A stretch of DNA of 64,000 bases, taken from assembly GCF_028807635.1 (NCBI RefSeq), contig NZ_JARBAX010000001.1, forward strand, positions 3,426,501 through 3,490,500, given 5' to 3'. Source of the DNA: Streptomyces spiramyceticus. Lineage in GTDB: Bacteria; Actinomycetota; Actinomycetes; Streptomycetales; Streptomycetaceae. Under the pieces are notes generated by a model. The model was not told where the DNA came from, made no database searches, and saw nothing but the letters and a program-made list of their open reading frames with translations. Shown piece after piece: positions 49,710 through 59,017 of this stretch (the stretch's first letter is position 1; each line of letters opens with the position of its first letter). The translations under genes and the position numbers were made by a program.

Positions 49710-50498
49710 GTGAGCATCCAACAGACGCGACTGACGGCGGGCGACACCGAACTGACCATCGCCCAGGACAACGGCTGCCGCATGACCGGCCTCCGCATCG
49801 GCGGCACCGAGCTGTTGCGGCAGGGCGACCGGTACGGCTGCTTCCCCATGGTGCCGTGGTGCGGCCGCACCGAGCACGGGCAGTTCCGCAACGGCGCGAC
49901 CCTGCACCAACTGCCGCTCAACTCACCGCCCCACGCCATCCACGGCACCGGTCGCGACACCGCCTGGCGCACCGCCCGCGCCGAGAAGAGCGAGGCCGCG
50001 TTCACGTACGACCTCGCCGACCCATGGCCGTACCCGGGCCGGGTCACCCAGACCTTCGAGCTGGCCGAGGACTCGCTCACCCTGGCCATGGGGATCGAGA
50101 CGTACGGCGACTCCTTCCCGGCGCAGGCCGGCTGGCACCCCTGGTTCCTGCGCAACCTCGGCGGCGAGGACGTCCAGGTGGACTTCACACCTGCCTGGCA
50201 GGAGGAACGCGGCGACGACCACATCCCGACCGGGCGGCGTATCGACCCCGCGCCCGGCCCGTGGGACGACTGCTTCGGAATGCCGTACGGCGTGGACGTC
50301 ACCCTCACCTGGCCGGGTCAGCTGGAGCTGAAGGTGGCCAGCCGCGCCGAGTGGGTCGTCATCTACGACAAGCAGCCCGAGGCCGTGTGCGTGGAGCCGC
50401 AGTCCGGGCCGCCGAACGGTCTGAATACGACCCCGCAGTTCGTGACACCGATCGAACCGCTGGAGATCGCGACCACCTGGACCTGGCGGCGGCTCTAG
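49710..50498 (+). CDS. Aldose 1-epimerase family protein
   Basis: 262 aa galactose-mutarotase fold: CFPMVPWCGRTEHGQF, PPHAIHGTGRDTAW (catalytic His region about 76), AGWHPWFLRN (second His about 143), and a late EPQSGPPNGLN (catalytic Glu region about 232). Interconverts sugar anomers. Starts 61 bp after the previous gene and ends 24 bp before pyrE, possibly one transcript. Confidence 0.88.
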   Translation: MSIQQTRLTAGDTELTIAQDNGCRMTGLRIGGTELLRQGDRYGCFPMVPWCGRTEHGQFRNGATLHQLPLNSPPHAIHGTGRDTAWRTARAEKSEAAFTYDLADPWPYPGRVTQTFELAEDSLTLAMGIETYGDSFPAQAGWHPWFLRNLGGEDVQVDFTPAWQEERGDDHIPTGRRIDPAPGPWDDCFGMPYGVDVTLTWPGQLELKVASRAEWVVIYDKQPEAVCVEPQSGPPNGLNTTPQFVTPIEPLEIATTWTWRRL

Positions 50499-50522
50499 TG
50501 CGGCGGCTTTAAGCTCATGGGC

Positions 50523-51062
50523 ATGACTGACGTACGTGGTGAGCTGCTCCAGCAGATCAAGGACAAGGCCGTGGTGCACGGCAAGGTGACCCTGTCATCC
50601 GGCATCGAGGCCGACTACTACATCGACCTGCGCCGGATCACGCTGGACGGCGAGGCCGCACCGCTGGTCGGCCAGGTGATGCTGGACCTGACCGCGGACC
50701 TCGACTTCGACTGCGTCGGCGGCCTCACGCTGGGCGCCGACCCGGTCGCGACGTCGATGTTGCACGCCTCCGCCGCACGCGGCCGGCGCCTGGACGCCTT
50801 CGTCGTACGCAAGGCGCAGAAGGCGCACGGCATGCAGCGCCGCATCGAGGGCGCAGACGTCAAGGGCCGCCGCTGCCTGGTCGTCGAGGACACCTCGACC
50901 ACGGGCGGCTCCCCGCTGACCGCCGTCGAGGCGGTCCGGGAGGCCGGTGGCGAGGTTGTCGCGGTGGCGACGATCGTCGACCGCGGCGCGGCCGGAGCCA
51001 TCGCGGAGGCCGGGCTTCCGTACCTCACGGGGTACCAGCTGGCGGATCTCGACCTCGGCTGA
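50523..51062 (+). CDS. pyrE: Orotate phosphoribosyltransferase
   Basis: 179 aa. Makes orotidine 5'-phosphate from orotate and PRPP in pyrimidine synthesis. Seen: GKVTLSSGIEADYYIDLRRI, GGLTLGADPVATSM, and the PRPP loop CLVVEDTSTTGGSPL (about 118-132). ATG at 50523 gives the family start MTDVRGELL; another ATG two codons upstream is possible. No Shine-Dalgarno is obvious. Followed by the parS palindrome. Confidence 0.95.
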   Translation: MTDVRGELLQQIKDKAVVHGKVTLSSGIEADYYIDLRRITLDGEAAPLVGQVMLDLTADLDFDCVGGLTLGADPVATSMLHASAARGRRLDAFVVRKAQKAHGMQRRIEGADVKGRRCLVVEDTSTTGGSPLTAVEAVREAGGEVVAVATIVDRGAAGAIAEAGLPYLTGYQLADLDLG

Positions 51063-51095
51063 CCGGGGCGTTACCAGGACTGACCTGGGATTTTG

Positions 51096-51135
51096 TGAGG
51101 GGCGGGCTGTTTCACGTGAAACAGCCCGCCCCTCA
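51096..51135. other. parS site embedded in a 40-bp perfect palindrome
   Basis: The 40 bp are perfectly palindromic. The centre (51109-51122) is GTTTCACGTGAAAC, the Streptomyces ParB-binding parS consensus. The outer arms (TGAGGGGCGGGC and complement) also make a stem-loop able to end pyrE transcription. Clusters of parS sites surround oriC in Streptomyces, which fits the core location. Confidence 0.88.
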
Positions 51136-51259
51136 CTCATGTCCGTGCGGTACACCGCGGTGGAGTCCTGGCGAGAGTCTGGAAAGATGGGGGCGACGAT
51201 GACGTCGCCCCCAGGTCAGGGCCCAGCACCACTACCCGCACATCACAAGGAGCGGACAG

Positions 51260-52282
51260 ATGCCCATCGCAACCCCCGAGGTCTACAACGAGATGCTCGA
51301 CCGGGCGAAGGCAGGCAAGTTCGCCTACCCGGCCATCAACGTGACCTCGACCCAGACCTTGCACGCGGCGCTGCGCGGATTCGCGGAGGCCGAGAGCGAC
51401 GGCATCATCCAGATTTCCACCGGCGGCGCCGAGTTCCTGGGCGGCCAGTACTCCAAGGACATGGTGACCGGCGCCGTCGCGCTCGCCGAGTTCGCGCACA
51501 TCGTCGCCGAAAAGTACCCGGTGACCATCGCGCTGCACACGGACCACTGCCCCAAGGACAAGCTGGACACGTACGTACGTCCGCTGATCGACATCTCCGC
51601 CGAGCGCGTCGCCAAGGGCCAGAACCCGCTCTTCCAGTCCCACATGTGGGACGGCTCCGCCGAGACCCTCGCCGACAACCTGGCCATCGGCCAGGAGCTG
51701 CTCGCGAAGGCCGCCGCCGCGAAGATCATCCTTGAGGTCGAGATCACCCCGACCGGCGGTGAAGAGGACGGCGTCAGCCACGAGATCAACGACGAGCTCT
51801 ACACGACCGTCGACGACGCGCTCCGCACCGCCGAGGCGCTCGGCCTGGGTGAGAAGGGCCGCTACCTGCTGGCCGCCTCCTTCGGCAACGTGCACGGCGT
51901 CTACAAGCCGGGCAACGTCGTGCTCCGCCCCGAGCTGCTCAAGGACCTCCAGGCGGGCGTCGCCGAGAAGTACGGCAAGGCGTCTCCGTTCGACTTCGTC
52001 TTCCACGGCGGCTCCGGCTCCACGGCCGAAGAGATCGCCACCGCGCTGGAGAACGGCGTCGTGAAGATGAACCTCGACACCGACACCCAGTACGCCTTCA
52101 CCCGCCCGGTCGCGGACCACATGTTCCGCAACTACGACGGCGTCCTGAAGGTCGACGGCGAGGTCGGCTCGAAGAAGACGTACGACCCGCGTACCTGGGG
52201 GAAGCTTGCCGAGGCGTCGATGGCCAAGCGCGTCACCGAGGCATGCGCGAACCTGCGCTCCACGGGCACCAAGCTGAAGTAA
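51260..52282 (+). CDS. fba: Class II fructose-bisphosphate aldolase
   Basis: 340 aa. Cleaves fructose 1,6-bisphosphate to DHAP and glyceraldehyde 3-phosphate in glycolysis; zinc-dependent. Motifs: AYPAINVTSTQTLHAAL, ALHTDHCPKDKLDTYVRP (catalytic Asp and zinc His, about 95-110), HGVYKPGNVVLRPELL and VFHGGSGSTAEEI (about 250-262). AAGGAG precedes the ATG. Monocistronic between the parS palindrome and a terminator. Confidence 0.97.
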   Translation: MPIATPEVYNEMLDRAKAGKFAYPAINVTSTQTLHAALRGFAEAESDGIIQISTGGAEFLGGQYSKDMVTGAVALAEFAHIVAEKYPVTIALHTDHCPKDKLDTYVRPLIDISAERVAKGQNPLFQSHMWDGSAETLADNLAIGQELLAKAAAAKIILEVEITPTGGEEDGVSHEINDELYTTVDDALRTAEALGLGEKGRYLLAASFGNVHGVYKPGNVVLRPELLKDLQAGVAEKYGKASPFDFVFHGGSGSTAEEIATALENGVVKMNLDTDTQYAFTRPVADHMFRNYDGVLKVDGEVGSKKTYDPRTWGKLAEASMAKRVTEACANLRSTGTKLK

Positions 52283-52304
52283 CTCGGGCAATTACGCCAG
52301 GCAC

Positions 52305-52342
52305 GTCGGGCCCGGTTCCTCCTCGGAGGTGCCGGGCCCGAC
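52305..52342. terminator. fba terminator
   Basis: Perfect 11-bp stem (GTCGGGCCCGG and CCGGGCCCGAC) with a 16-nt loop that itself holds CCTCC/GGAGG. Confidence 0.85.
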
Positions 52343-52392
52343 GGCTCTCCTGTCCACCTGCGCGCCGCGGCCCGGGCGAGGATGATCCTGCT

Positions 52393-53886
52393 ATGGACAT
52401 CAGGCTCGGCACCCGTACCGGGCGCTGGGTGGTGCTGACGACCGTCCTCGGCTCCAGCATGGCGATGCTGGACTCCACCGTCGTCAGCGTCGCCCTGCCC
52501 CGCATCGGCAAGGACCTGGACGCCGATCTGGCCGCACTCCAGTGGACCGTCAACGCCTACATGCTGGCCCTCGCCGGGCTGATCCTGCTCGGCGGAGCGC
52601 TCGGCGACCGGTTCGGGCGGCGGAAGATCTTTGTGATCGGTGTGGTGTGGTTCGCGGTGGCCTCGCTGCTGTGCGGACTGGCGCCGAACGCCGGGATCCT
52701 GATCGTCGCACGCGCCCTGCAGGGCGTCGGCGGTGCGCTGCTCACGCCCGGCTCCCTCGCGATCATCCAGGCCTCGTTCCACCCCGACGACCGTGCACGC
52801 GCGGTCGGTCTGTGGTCCGGGCTCGGCGGGGTCGGAGCGGCTGTCGGGCCCTTCCTCGGCGGCTGGCTGGTCGACGGTCCCGGCTGGCGCTGGGTGTTCC
52901 TGCTCAACGTGCCGCTGGCCGCGCTCTGTGTCCCCGTCGCGCTCAAGCACGTACCGGAGTCGAAGGACCCGCAGGCGCACGGCCGCTTCGACGTGCTGGG
53001 TGCCGGGCTCGCCGCGCTGGCTCTCGGGCTCGTGACGTACGCCCTGATCGAGGCGCCGGAGCGGGGCGCGTCGGCGCTGGTGGTCGGTTCCGCGGCCGTC
53101 GGGATCGTGCTGGGGGCGGGCTTCCTGTACGTCGAGAAGGAGCGGGCCGCCCCGATGATGCCGCTGACGATCTTCGCGTCGCGGCAGTTCAGCGCCATCA
53201 ACCTCGTGACGCTGTGCGTATACGCGGCGTTCAGCGGCTTCTTCTTCCTCACCGCCCTCCAGCTCCAGGTCGTCGTCGGCTACTCCGCCCTTCAGGCCGG
53301 TACGGCGCTGCTCCCCACCACCGTGCTGATGCTGTTCCTGTCCGCGAAGTCCGGCGAAGTGGCCCAGCGGATCGGCCCGCGCATCCCCCTCACCGTCGGC
53401 CCCCTGCTGTGCGCGGCGGGGATGCTGATGATGCTGCGCGTGGGCGAGGGGGCGTCGTACGTCGTCGATGTGCTGCCCGCGATGCTCGTGATGGGCTCGG
53501 GCATGGTGACCCTGGTCGCGCCGCTGACCGCGACGGTCCTGGCCTCCGTCAGTACCGGCAGGGCGGGGCTGGCCAGCGGTATCAACAACGCGGCAGCCCG
53601 CGCGGCCGGCCTGGTCGCGGTGGCGGCGCTGCCGCTGCTGGCCGGGATGGGCCCGGAGGCGTACCGCTCGGCGGCCGAGTTCGGCGAGACGTTCCGGCGG
53701 GCGATGCCGATGTGCGCGGGGCTGCTGGTGCTGGGGGCGGTGATCGCTTGGGCGACGGTGCGGGTGCTGGAGCCGGAGCGGGAGCGCGATGTGCCGGAGT
53801 GCAAAGTGCACTGCGGGGTGGCGGCACCGCCGCTTGAGCGTGCGGGTGGCGGCCCTCGCCCCCCGGCGGTGCCGCCCGGCCCCTGA
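52393..53886 (+). CDS. MFS drug exporter (DHA2-type, about 14 helices)
   Basis: 497 aa. Proton-coupled exporter: MLDSTVVSVALPRIGKDL (helix 1 D1 motif), GGALGDRFGRRKIF (motif A, about 62-75), ARALQGVGGALLTPGSLAII (about 105-124) and PFLGGWLVDGPGWRWVFLLN. The hydrophobic pattern gives 14 helices, as in QacA/EmrB-like pumps. Hydrophilic Pro-rich tail. Substrate cannot be inferred; no adjacent regulator. ATG at 52393. Confidence 0.88.
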   Translation: MDIRLGTRTGRWVVLTTVLGSSMAMLDSTVVSVALPRIGKDLDADLAALQWTVNAYMLALAGLILLGGALGDRFGRRKIFVIGVVWFAVASLLCGLAPNAGILIVARALQGVGGALLTPGSLAIIQASFHPDDRARAVGLWSGLGGVGAAVGPFLGGWLVDGPGWRWVFLLNVPLAALCVPVALKHVPESKDPQAHGRFDVLGAGLAALALGLVTYALIEAPERGASALVVGSAAVGIVLGAGFLYVEKERAAPMMPLTIFASRQFSAINLVTLCVYAAFSGFFFLTALQLQVVVGYSALQAGTALLPTTVLMLFLSAKSGEVAQRIGPRIPLTVGPLLCAAGMLMMLRVGEGASYVVDVLPAMLVMGSGMVTLVAPLTATVLASVSTGRAGLASGINNAAARAAGLVAVAALPLLAGMGPEAYRSAAEFGETFRRAMPMCAGLLVLGAVIAWATVRVLEPERERDVPECKVHCGVAAPPLERAGGGPRPPAVPPGP

Positions 53887-53905
53887 GCCAGGCAGACTGG
53901 AGCTC

Positions 53906-54319
53906 ATGGCCATTCACAAAGACCTGCTCGGGGGACCGCCCCCGACCCACCTGCCCGACGACCCGGAGCCGCGCGAACTGCTCGGACACGGATCCGCGCC
54001 GACCGATGTCGCCGCGAAGTACCCCGCGTCCTCGCTCGCCTGGGCCCAGCTCGCCGACGAGGCATTCGAGAGCGGACGGGTCGTCGAGTCGTACGCATAC
54101 GCCCGTACGGGCTACCACCGTGGCCTCGACGCGCTGCGCCGCGCCGGCTGGAAGGGCCACGGTCCCGTGCCGTGGGAGCACGAGCCGAACCGCGGTTTCC
54201 TGCGCGCGCTGCACGCCCTCGCCCGCGCCGCGCAGTCGATCGGTGAGCAGGAGGAGTACGAGCGCTGCTCGGCCTTCCTGCGGGACTCCTCCCCGGCGGC
54301 GGCCGACACTCTCGGCTGA
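53906..54319 (+). CDS. DUF3151 family protein
   Basis: 137 aa, soluble, unknown function, conserved in actinobacteria. Pattern: AAKYPASSLAWAQLADEAFE, AYARTGYHRGLDALRRAGWK, GHGPVPWEHEPNRGFLRALH. A helical TPR-like repeat is suggested by spacing. Starts 19 bp after the MFS gene. Confidence 0.85.
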   Translation: MAIHKDLLGGPPPTHLPDDPEPRELLGHGSAPTDVAAKYPASSLAWAQLADEAFESGRVVESYAYARTGYHRGLDALRRAGWKGHGPVPWEHEPNRGFLRALHALARAAQSIGEQEEYERCSAFLRDSSPAAADTLG

Positions 54320-54571
54320 GCGGTAGCCAGGAGCCAGGAGCGCCTTCTGGAGCCCGCGCCCACGCGTTCACGGACGCGTACGGGCGCGGGCTTCCCCGCG
54401 TCTGCGGCGTACTACCAGGCCGTACCACCAGGCCTTGCGCCGCAGACGGGACGCACCTCACAGGGCCGACCGTCGAGCGCTCGTCTTATGATGCCGGGAA
54501 GGGACCGGGGCTCCGTAGCCGACAAGGAAGGGGCGGACCGCTACCTGGAAGTTCGTGTCGAGGAGACAGCG

Positions 54572-55414
54572 ATGTCGCAATACCCCGATGCCCCCGGTGC
54601 AGGTTCGGAGACCCCGAACCTGGATTTTGCGGGCACTACTCCCTACGAGGACTACGTCCAGGCGGATGTGCTCACCCACCTCCAGCACCCTCGCTCCGAC
54701 GATCCCGGCGAGATGGTCTTCCTGGTGACGACCCAGGTCATGGAGCTGTGGTTCACCGTCATCGTCCATGAGTGGGAGACCGCGGCCACCGCGCTGCGCG
54801 AGGACAATCTGCCGGTCGCGATGGACGCGCTCAAGCGCTCGCTGCGTGAGCTCGAAGCGCTCAACGCCTCCTGGCGACCGCTCGCCCACCTCACCCCTGC
54901 GCAGTTCAACTCGTACCGCAGCGCGCTCGGCGAGGGCTCCGGGTTCCAGTCCGCGATGTACCGGCGGATGGAGTTCCTGCTCGGCGACAAGTCCGCTTCG
55001 ATGCTCGTCCCGCACCGCGGTGCGCCGCGTGTGCACGCCGAGCTGGAGAAGGCGCTGCACCAGCCGGGCCTGTACGACGAGACGCTCCGGCTCCTCGCAC
55101 GGCGCGGCCTGCGGGTGCCCGCCGGTGTGCTGGACCGCGATCTGGCACAGAAGTACGAGCCTTCGCCCGAGGTCGAGGAGGTCTGGGCCGAGGTCTACCG
55201 CGGCGACCAGAACGACGAACTCGTGCGCCTGGGCGAGGTCTTGACCGATGTGGGCGAACTGGTGTGGCGATGGCGCAACGACCATCTCGTTGCGACCCGG
55301 CGTGCCATGGGATCCAAGGTCGGCACCGGCGGCTCCGCCGGAGTGGCCTGGCTGGAGAAGCGGGCCACGAAGAACGTGTTCCCCGAGCTGTGGACGGCGC
55401 GCAGCCATGTCTGA
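54572..55414 (+). CDS. kynA: Tryptophan 2,3-dioxygenase
   Basis: 280 aa haem enzyme that opens the indole ring of L-tryptophan to N-formylkynurenine, the first step of kynurenine catabolism. Seen: TTPYEDYVQADVLTHLQHPR, MVFLVTTQVMELWFTVIVHE, FQSAMYRRMEFLLGD and the late GTGGSAGVAWLEKRATKNVF. AGGAGACAGCG precedes the ATG at 54572; the frame extends upstream without homology. The stop overlaps kynU by 8 bp. Confidence 0.95.
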   Translation: MSQYPDAPGAGSETPNLDFAGTTPYEDYVQADVLTHLQHPRSDDPGEMVFLVTTQVMELWFTVIVHEWETAATALREDNLPVAMDALKRSLRELEALNASWRPLAHLTPAQFNSYRSALGEGSGFQSAMYRRMEFLLGDKSASMLVPHRGAPRVHAELEKALHQPGLYDETLRLLARRGLRVPAGVLDRDLAQKYEPSPEVEEVWAEVYRGDQNDELVRLGEVLTDVGELVWRWRNDHLVATRRAMGSKVGTGGSAGVAWLEKRATKNVFPELWTARSHV

Positions 55415-56639
55415 TCTCCGGGACGATCTCCAGCGGCGGGCCGCGGCCCTGGACGCCGCCGACGTACTCGCCAAGCGGCGCGAGCTCTTCGCCCTCGACG
55501 ACTCCGCCGTCTACCTGGACGGCAATTCGCTGGGCGCGCTGCCCTGCCACGTACCGGCGCGGGTGGCCGACGTCATCAACCGTGAGTGGGGCGACCTGCT
55601 CATCCGCTCCTGGGACGAGAGCGGCTGGTGGACCGCGCCCGAGCGCATCGGCGACCGGATAGCGCCGCTCGTCGGCGCCGCGGCCGGTCAGGTCGTGGTG
55701 GGCGACTCGACAAGCGTCAATGTCTTCAAGGCGGTTGTGGCTGCGGCCCGGCTGGCGCCGGAGTCCCGGGACGAGATACTCGTCGACGCGACGACCTTCC
55801 CCACGGACGGCTACATAGCCGAGTCGGCGGCCAGGATGACGGGCAAGCGGCTCGTCCCCGTCGCCCCCGCCGACCTGCCGGCCGCCCTCGGCCCGCGCAC
55901 CGCCGCGGTCCTCGTCAACCACGTCGACTACCGCACCGGCCGCCTCCACGACCTGCCCGGACTCACCGCCGCCGCCCACGCGGCCGGGGCCCTGGCCGTC
56001 TGGGACCTGTGCCACAGCGCGGGCGCGCTGCCGGTCGGACTCGACGCGCACCACGTCGACTTCGCGGTCGGCTGTACGTACAAGTACCTGAACGGCGGGC
56101 CCGGTTCGCCTGCTTATCTGTACGTCGCCGAACGCCACCAGGCCGCATTCGACTCCCCGCTCCCGGGCTGGAACTCGCACACCGACCCGTTCGGCATGAC
56201 CCCCGGTTATGCCCCGGCGGACGGTGCGGCACGAGGCAGGGTCGGCACGCCCGACATCCTGTCCATGCTGGCGCTGGAGGCCGCGCTCGACGTCTGGGAC
56301 GGCGTCGCCGTCGAAACCGTGCGCGAAAAGTCACTCGCGCTGACGGACTTCTTCCTGGAGTGCGTGGACGCGTACGTGCCCGAGGGGCGGGTCGTGCCGG
56401 TGACCCCGGCGGCGCATGCCGAGCGGGGCAGCCAGGTGTCTCTGCGGTGCGACGGGGGTTTGAGCGCCGGCGAGGTGATGCGGCAGCTGATCGCGCGTGG
56501 TGTGGTCGGTGATTTCCGCCGTCCCGACGTCCTGCGGTTCGGATTTACACCGTTGTATGTGGGCTTCGCCGATGCGGAGCGAGCGGCCCGGGTACTGGCG
56601 CAAGTCCTGGCGGAAACGCCGGGAGAAGTGCCGGCCTGA
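55407..56639 (+). CDS. kynU: Kynureninase
   Basis: 410 aa PLP enzyme that cleaves kynurenine to anthranilate and alanine. Motifs: VYLDGNSLGALP (about 38-50), GDSTSVNVFKAV, WDLCHSAGALPV and the PLP lysine in CTYKYLNGGPGSPAYLYV. The ATG at 55407 overlaps the kynA stop, so translation is coupled. Anthranilate could feed tryptophan or secondary metabolites. Confidence 0.95.
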   Translation: MSDLRDDLQRRAAALDAADVLAKRRELFALDDSAVYLDGNSLGALPCHVPARVADVINREWGDLLIRSWDESGWWTAPERIGDRIAPLVGAAAGQVVVGDSTSVNVFKAVVAAARLAPESRDEILVDATTFPTDGYIAESAARMTGKRLVPVAPADLPAALGPRTAAVLVNHVDYRTGRLHDLPGLTAAAHAAGALAVWDLCHSAGALPVGLDAHHVDFAVGCTYKYLNGGPGSPAYLYVAERHQAAFDSPLPGWNSHTDPFGMTPGYAPADGAARGRVGTPDILSMLALEAALDVWDGVAVETVREKSLALTDFFLECVDAYVPEGRVVPVTPAAHAERGSQVSLRCDGGLSAGEVMRQLIARGVVGDFRRPDVLRFGFTPLYVGFADAERAARVLAQVLAETPGEVPA

Positions 56640-56701
56640 GGGCTGGTAGCGTCCCGTCGGCTAGATCAATTGGCTGTACGCACCGAAGGGTTGGTCCCCT
56701 C

Positions 56702-57574
56702 ATGCCGGACCCCTCAGCCGAACGGGACGCTGCCGAGGCCGAGTCGGCCTTCGCCCACCCGGCCGTCGTGCCCGACGCAACCGCGGCGTACGGCGAACAC
56801 CCCGACCAGGTGATCGACTTCTACGCGCCGCGCGACGGCCGGGAGCGGGCCCCGCTGGTCGTCGTCCTGCACGGCGGCGCCTGGCGGGCCCCGTACGACC
56901 GGCAGCACATCACGCCGTTCGCGGACTTCCTGGCCCGTCGGGGCTTCGCCGTCGCCAATGTCGAGTACCGGCGGGGCGGGGAACTGCCGCAGCAGCGGGG
57001 GACCGATCCGGTCGCCGGTCGCTGGCCGGAGACGTTCGACGACGTGGCGGCGGCGATGGACCTGCTGCCCGGTCTCGTACGGGAGGCACTGCCCGGCGCC
57101 GACTCGCGGCGCACCGTCGTCACCGGCCACTCGGCCGGCGGCCACCTCGCGCTGTGGGCGTCCGCCCGGCACGTACTGACCCCGGATTCGCCGTGGTACC
57201 TGGCGGACGCGCCGCCCCTGCGCGGGATCGTCGCGCTCGCGCCGATCGCGGACTTCGCGGTCGCGGACGAGCTGGACGTGTGCTCCGGTGCGGCCGTGCA
57301 GCTCCTCGGCGGGCGGGCGAGGTTCGACGAGCGGCGGCCGTACGCCGACCCGGCCATGCTGCTGCCGACGGGCATCGCCACGGTCATCGTCCAGGGCCGC
57401 ACCGACATCGTCGTACCGCAGGCGGTCGCGGAGGCGTACACCGAGGCGGCGGCGAAGGCGGGCGAGACGGTCGGTCTCACGCTGCTGGAGGACGTCGGGC
57501 ACTTCCCGCTGATCGACCCGGCGGCGGACGCGTGCGCGGTCGCCGCGGAGGAGATCGCGCAATTGGCGTGGTGA
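56702..57574 (+). CDS. Alpha/beta hydrolase, probable kynurenine formamidase
   Basis: 290 aa. HGGAWRAPYD (about 59; HGGxW oxyanion motif), nucleophile in VVTGHSAGGHLALWAS (about Ser 143), acid in QGRTDIVVP and late His in EDVGHFPLI. HGGxW esterases include the AFMID-type kynurenine formamidases. Its place 62 bp after kynU supplies the missing step between KynA and KynU, which supports that role, but generic esterase activity is possible. Confidence 0.75.
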   Translation: MPDPSAERDAAEAESAFAHPAVVPDATAAYGEHPDQVIDFYAPRDGRERAPLVVVLHGGAWRAPYDRQHITPFADFLARRGFAVANVEYRRGGELPQQRGTDPVAGRWPETFDDVAAAMDLLPGLVREALPGADSRRTVVTGHSAGGHLALWASARHVLTPDSPWYLADAPPLRGIVALAPIADFAVADELDVCSGAAVQLLGGRARFDERRPYADPAMLLPTGIATVIVQGRTDIVVPQAVAEAYTEAAAKAGETVGLTLLEDVGHFPLIDPAADACAVAAEEIAQLAW

Positions 57575-57682
57575 GCGCTGCCGGGCATGGTCCGGCTGAG
57601 CTGTGTAGTACCTGGGGCGGAGGCGGGAGGATCCCCTTCGGGACTGACGACGGCGGCGGCGCCAGCACCTACCGTTTCGTGC

Positions 57683-59017
57683 GTGACTGAGACGAAGAAC
57701 CGCAGCCCCGAGCTCCGCCTGGCGATGGGGGCGCTCAGCGGCCTGCGCCAGGACCTGTTCGAGGGAGTTTTCGCCTACCGCCCGCTGCCGCGGATGCGGA
57801 AGGACAGCCCCCTTGTGCGGAAGCTGCCTGCCCGTATGCGGGAGTACGGGGCATGGGCGCCGCACGCGGCAGTGCTGGGCATGGCCCTGTTCACGATTCT
57901 GATCGCGACCACGGTGGGGTCGAGCGGCTGGCTCTCCGGCGCCACGATGCTGCTGGTCGGAGCCGTATCGGCCGTGCCGGTGGCGCTGACCCTGTTCCGG
58001 CCGGTCCTGGCATGGTGGCTGTCGCTGTTCGCCACCGTGGTGTCGACCGGCCTGGTGGGCGGCGACTCCGGTGCCACGTACCCGTGGACCGAGAGCGCCT
58101 TCGTCGGCCACCTCGTGGTGATGGTCGTGGTGGCGGCCAGAACCCGGCCGCGCACGGCCGGGTGGATGTGGGTCCTGACGCTGGGACTCGGCGTCATGAT
58201 GTCCACCAATGGCTACGGGCAGACGGACGACACCGGGGCAATGGGCCTGGTGTCCATCTTCGCGCTGCTCGTCGTGACCGTGCTGCACATCCGCCGGGAA
58301 GCGAACGAGGAAGTCACCGTCCAGCGGACCGTCACCGCCGTCGAGCGCGACCGGCGCACGCTGCTTGAGGAGCGGACGACGATCGCCCGCGAGCTGCACG
58401 ATGTCGTCGCGCACCACATGTCGGTGGTCGCGATCCAGGCGGAGGCCGCCCCGTACCGGGTGGAGAACCCGCCGCCCGAGCTGGAGCAGGCCTTCGTGAC
58501 GATCCGCGAGAACGCGGTGGCGGCGCTGACCGAGCTGCGGCGCGTGCTGGGCGTCGTACGGGCGGAGGACTACGCAGCGCCGGACGCGCCGCAGCCGACG
58601 CTGGCCGAGCTCGACGGGCTGATGGCGAATGTCCGGGACGCGGGCCTGACGGTGGACAAAACGATCACAGGTTCCGTACGGGAGCTGCCGCAGGGCGTCG
58701 AGCTCTCGGCGTACCGGATCATCCAGGAGGCACTGAGCAACGCGCTGCGCCATGCGCCGGGCTCTACGGCGAAGGTCGAGGTGTCGTACGTGCTGGGAGG
58801 CCTCGGTCTGCGCATCGTGAACACCGCGCCCCAGGGCCTGGTCAAGCCCTCGCCCGGGGCCGGGCACGGAATCACGGGGATGCGGGAGCGGGTGTCGATG
58901 CTGAACGGCGAGATGGCGGCGCAGGCGACGGAGGAGGGCGGGTACGAGGTGGCGGCGTTCATCCCTGTCGCGCCGGCCGAACCGGCGGCCGTGGTGACAC
59001 CGGAGCCGACCGCATGA
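57683..59017 (+). CDS. Two-component sensor histidine kinase (NarL/HisKA_3 type)
   Basis: 444 aa. About five membrane helices (55-215), then the DHp helix with ARELHDVVAHHMSVVAIQ (phospho-His near 239) and a HATPase_c domain (about 345-430; ALSNALRHAPGSTAK, GHGITGMRERVSMLNGE). The extracytoplasmic part is small, so it may sense a membrane signal. GTG at 57683 chosen from family length; TACCGT about 10 bp upstream suggests a leaderless mRNA. The stop overlaps the response regulator gene (ATGA). Confidence 0.9.
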   Translation: MTETKNRSPELRLAMGALSGLRQDLFEGVFAYRPLPRMRKDSPLVRKLPARMREYGAWAPHAAVLGMALFTILIATTVGSSGWLSGATMLLVGAVSAVPVALTLFRPVLAWWLSLFATVVSTGLVGGDSGATYPWTESAFVGHLVVMVVVAARTRPRTAGWMWVLTLGLGVMMSTNGYGQTDDTGAMGLVSIFALLVVTVLHIRREANEEVTVQRTVTAVERDRRTLLEERTTIARELHDVVAHHMSVVAIQAEAAPYRVENPPPELEQAFVTIRENAVAALTELRRVLGVVRAEDYAAPDAPQPTLAELDGLMANVRDAGLTVDKTITGSVRELPQGVELSAYRIIQEALSNALRHAPGSTAKVEVSYVLGGLGLRIVNTAPQGLVKPSPGAGHGITGMRERVSMLNGEMAAQATEEGGYEVAAFIPVAPAEPAAVVTPEPTA

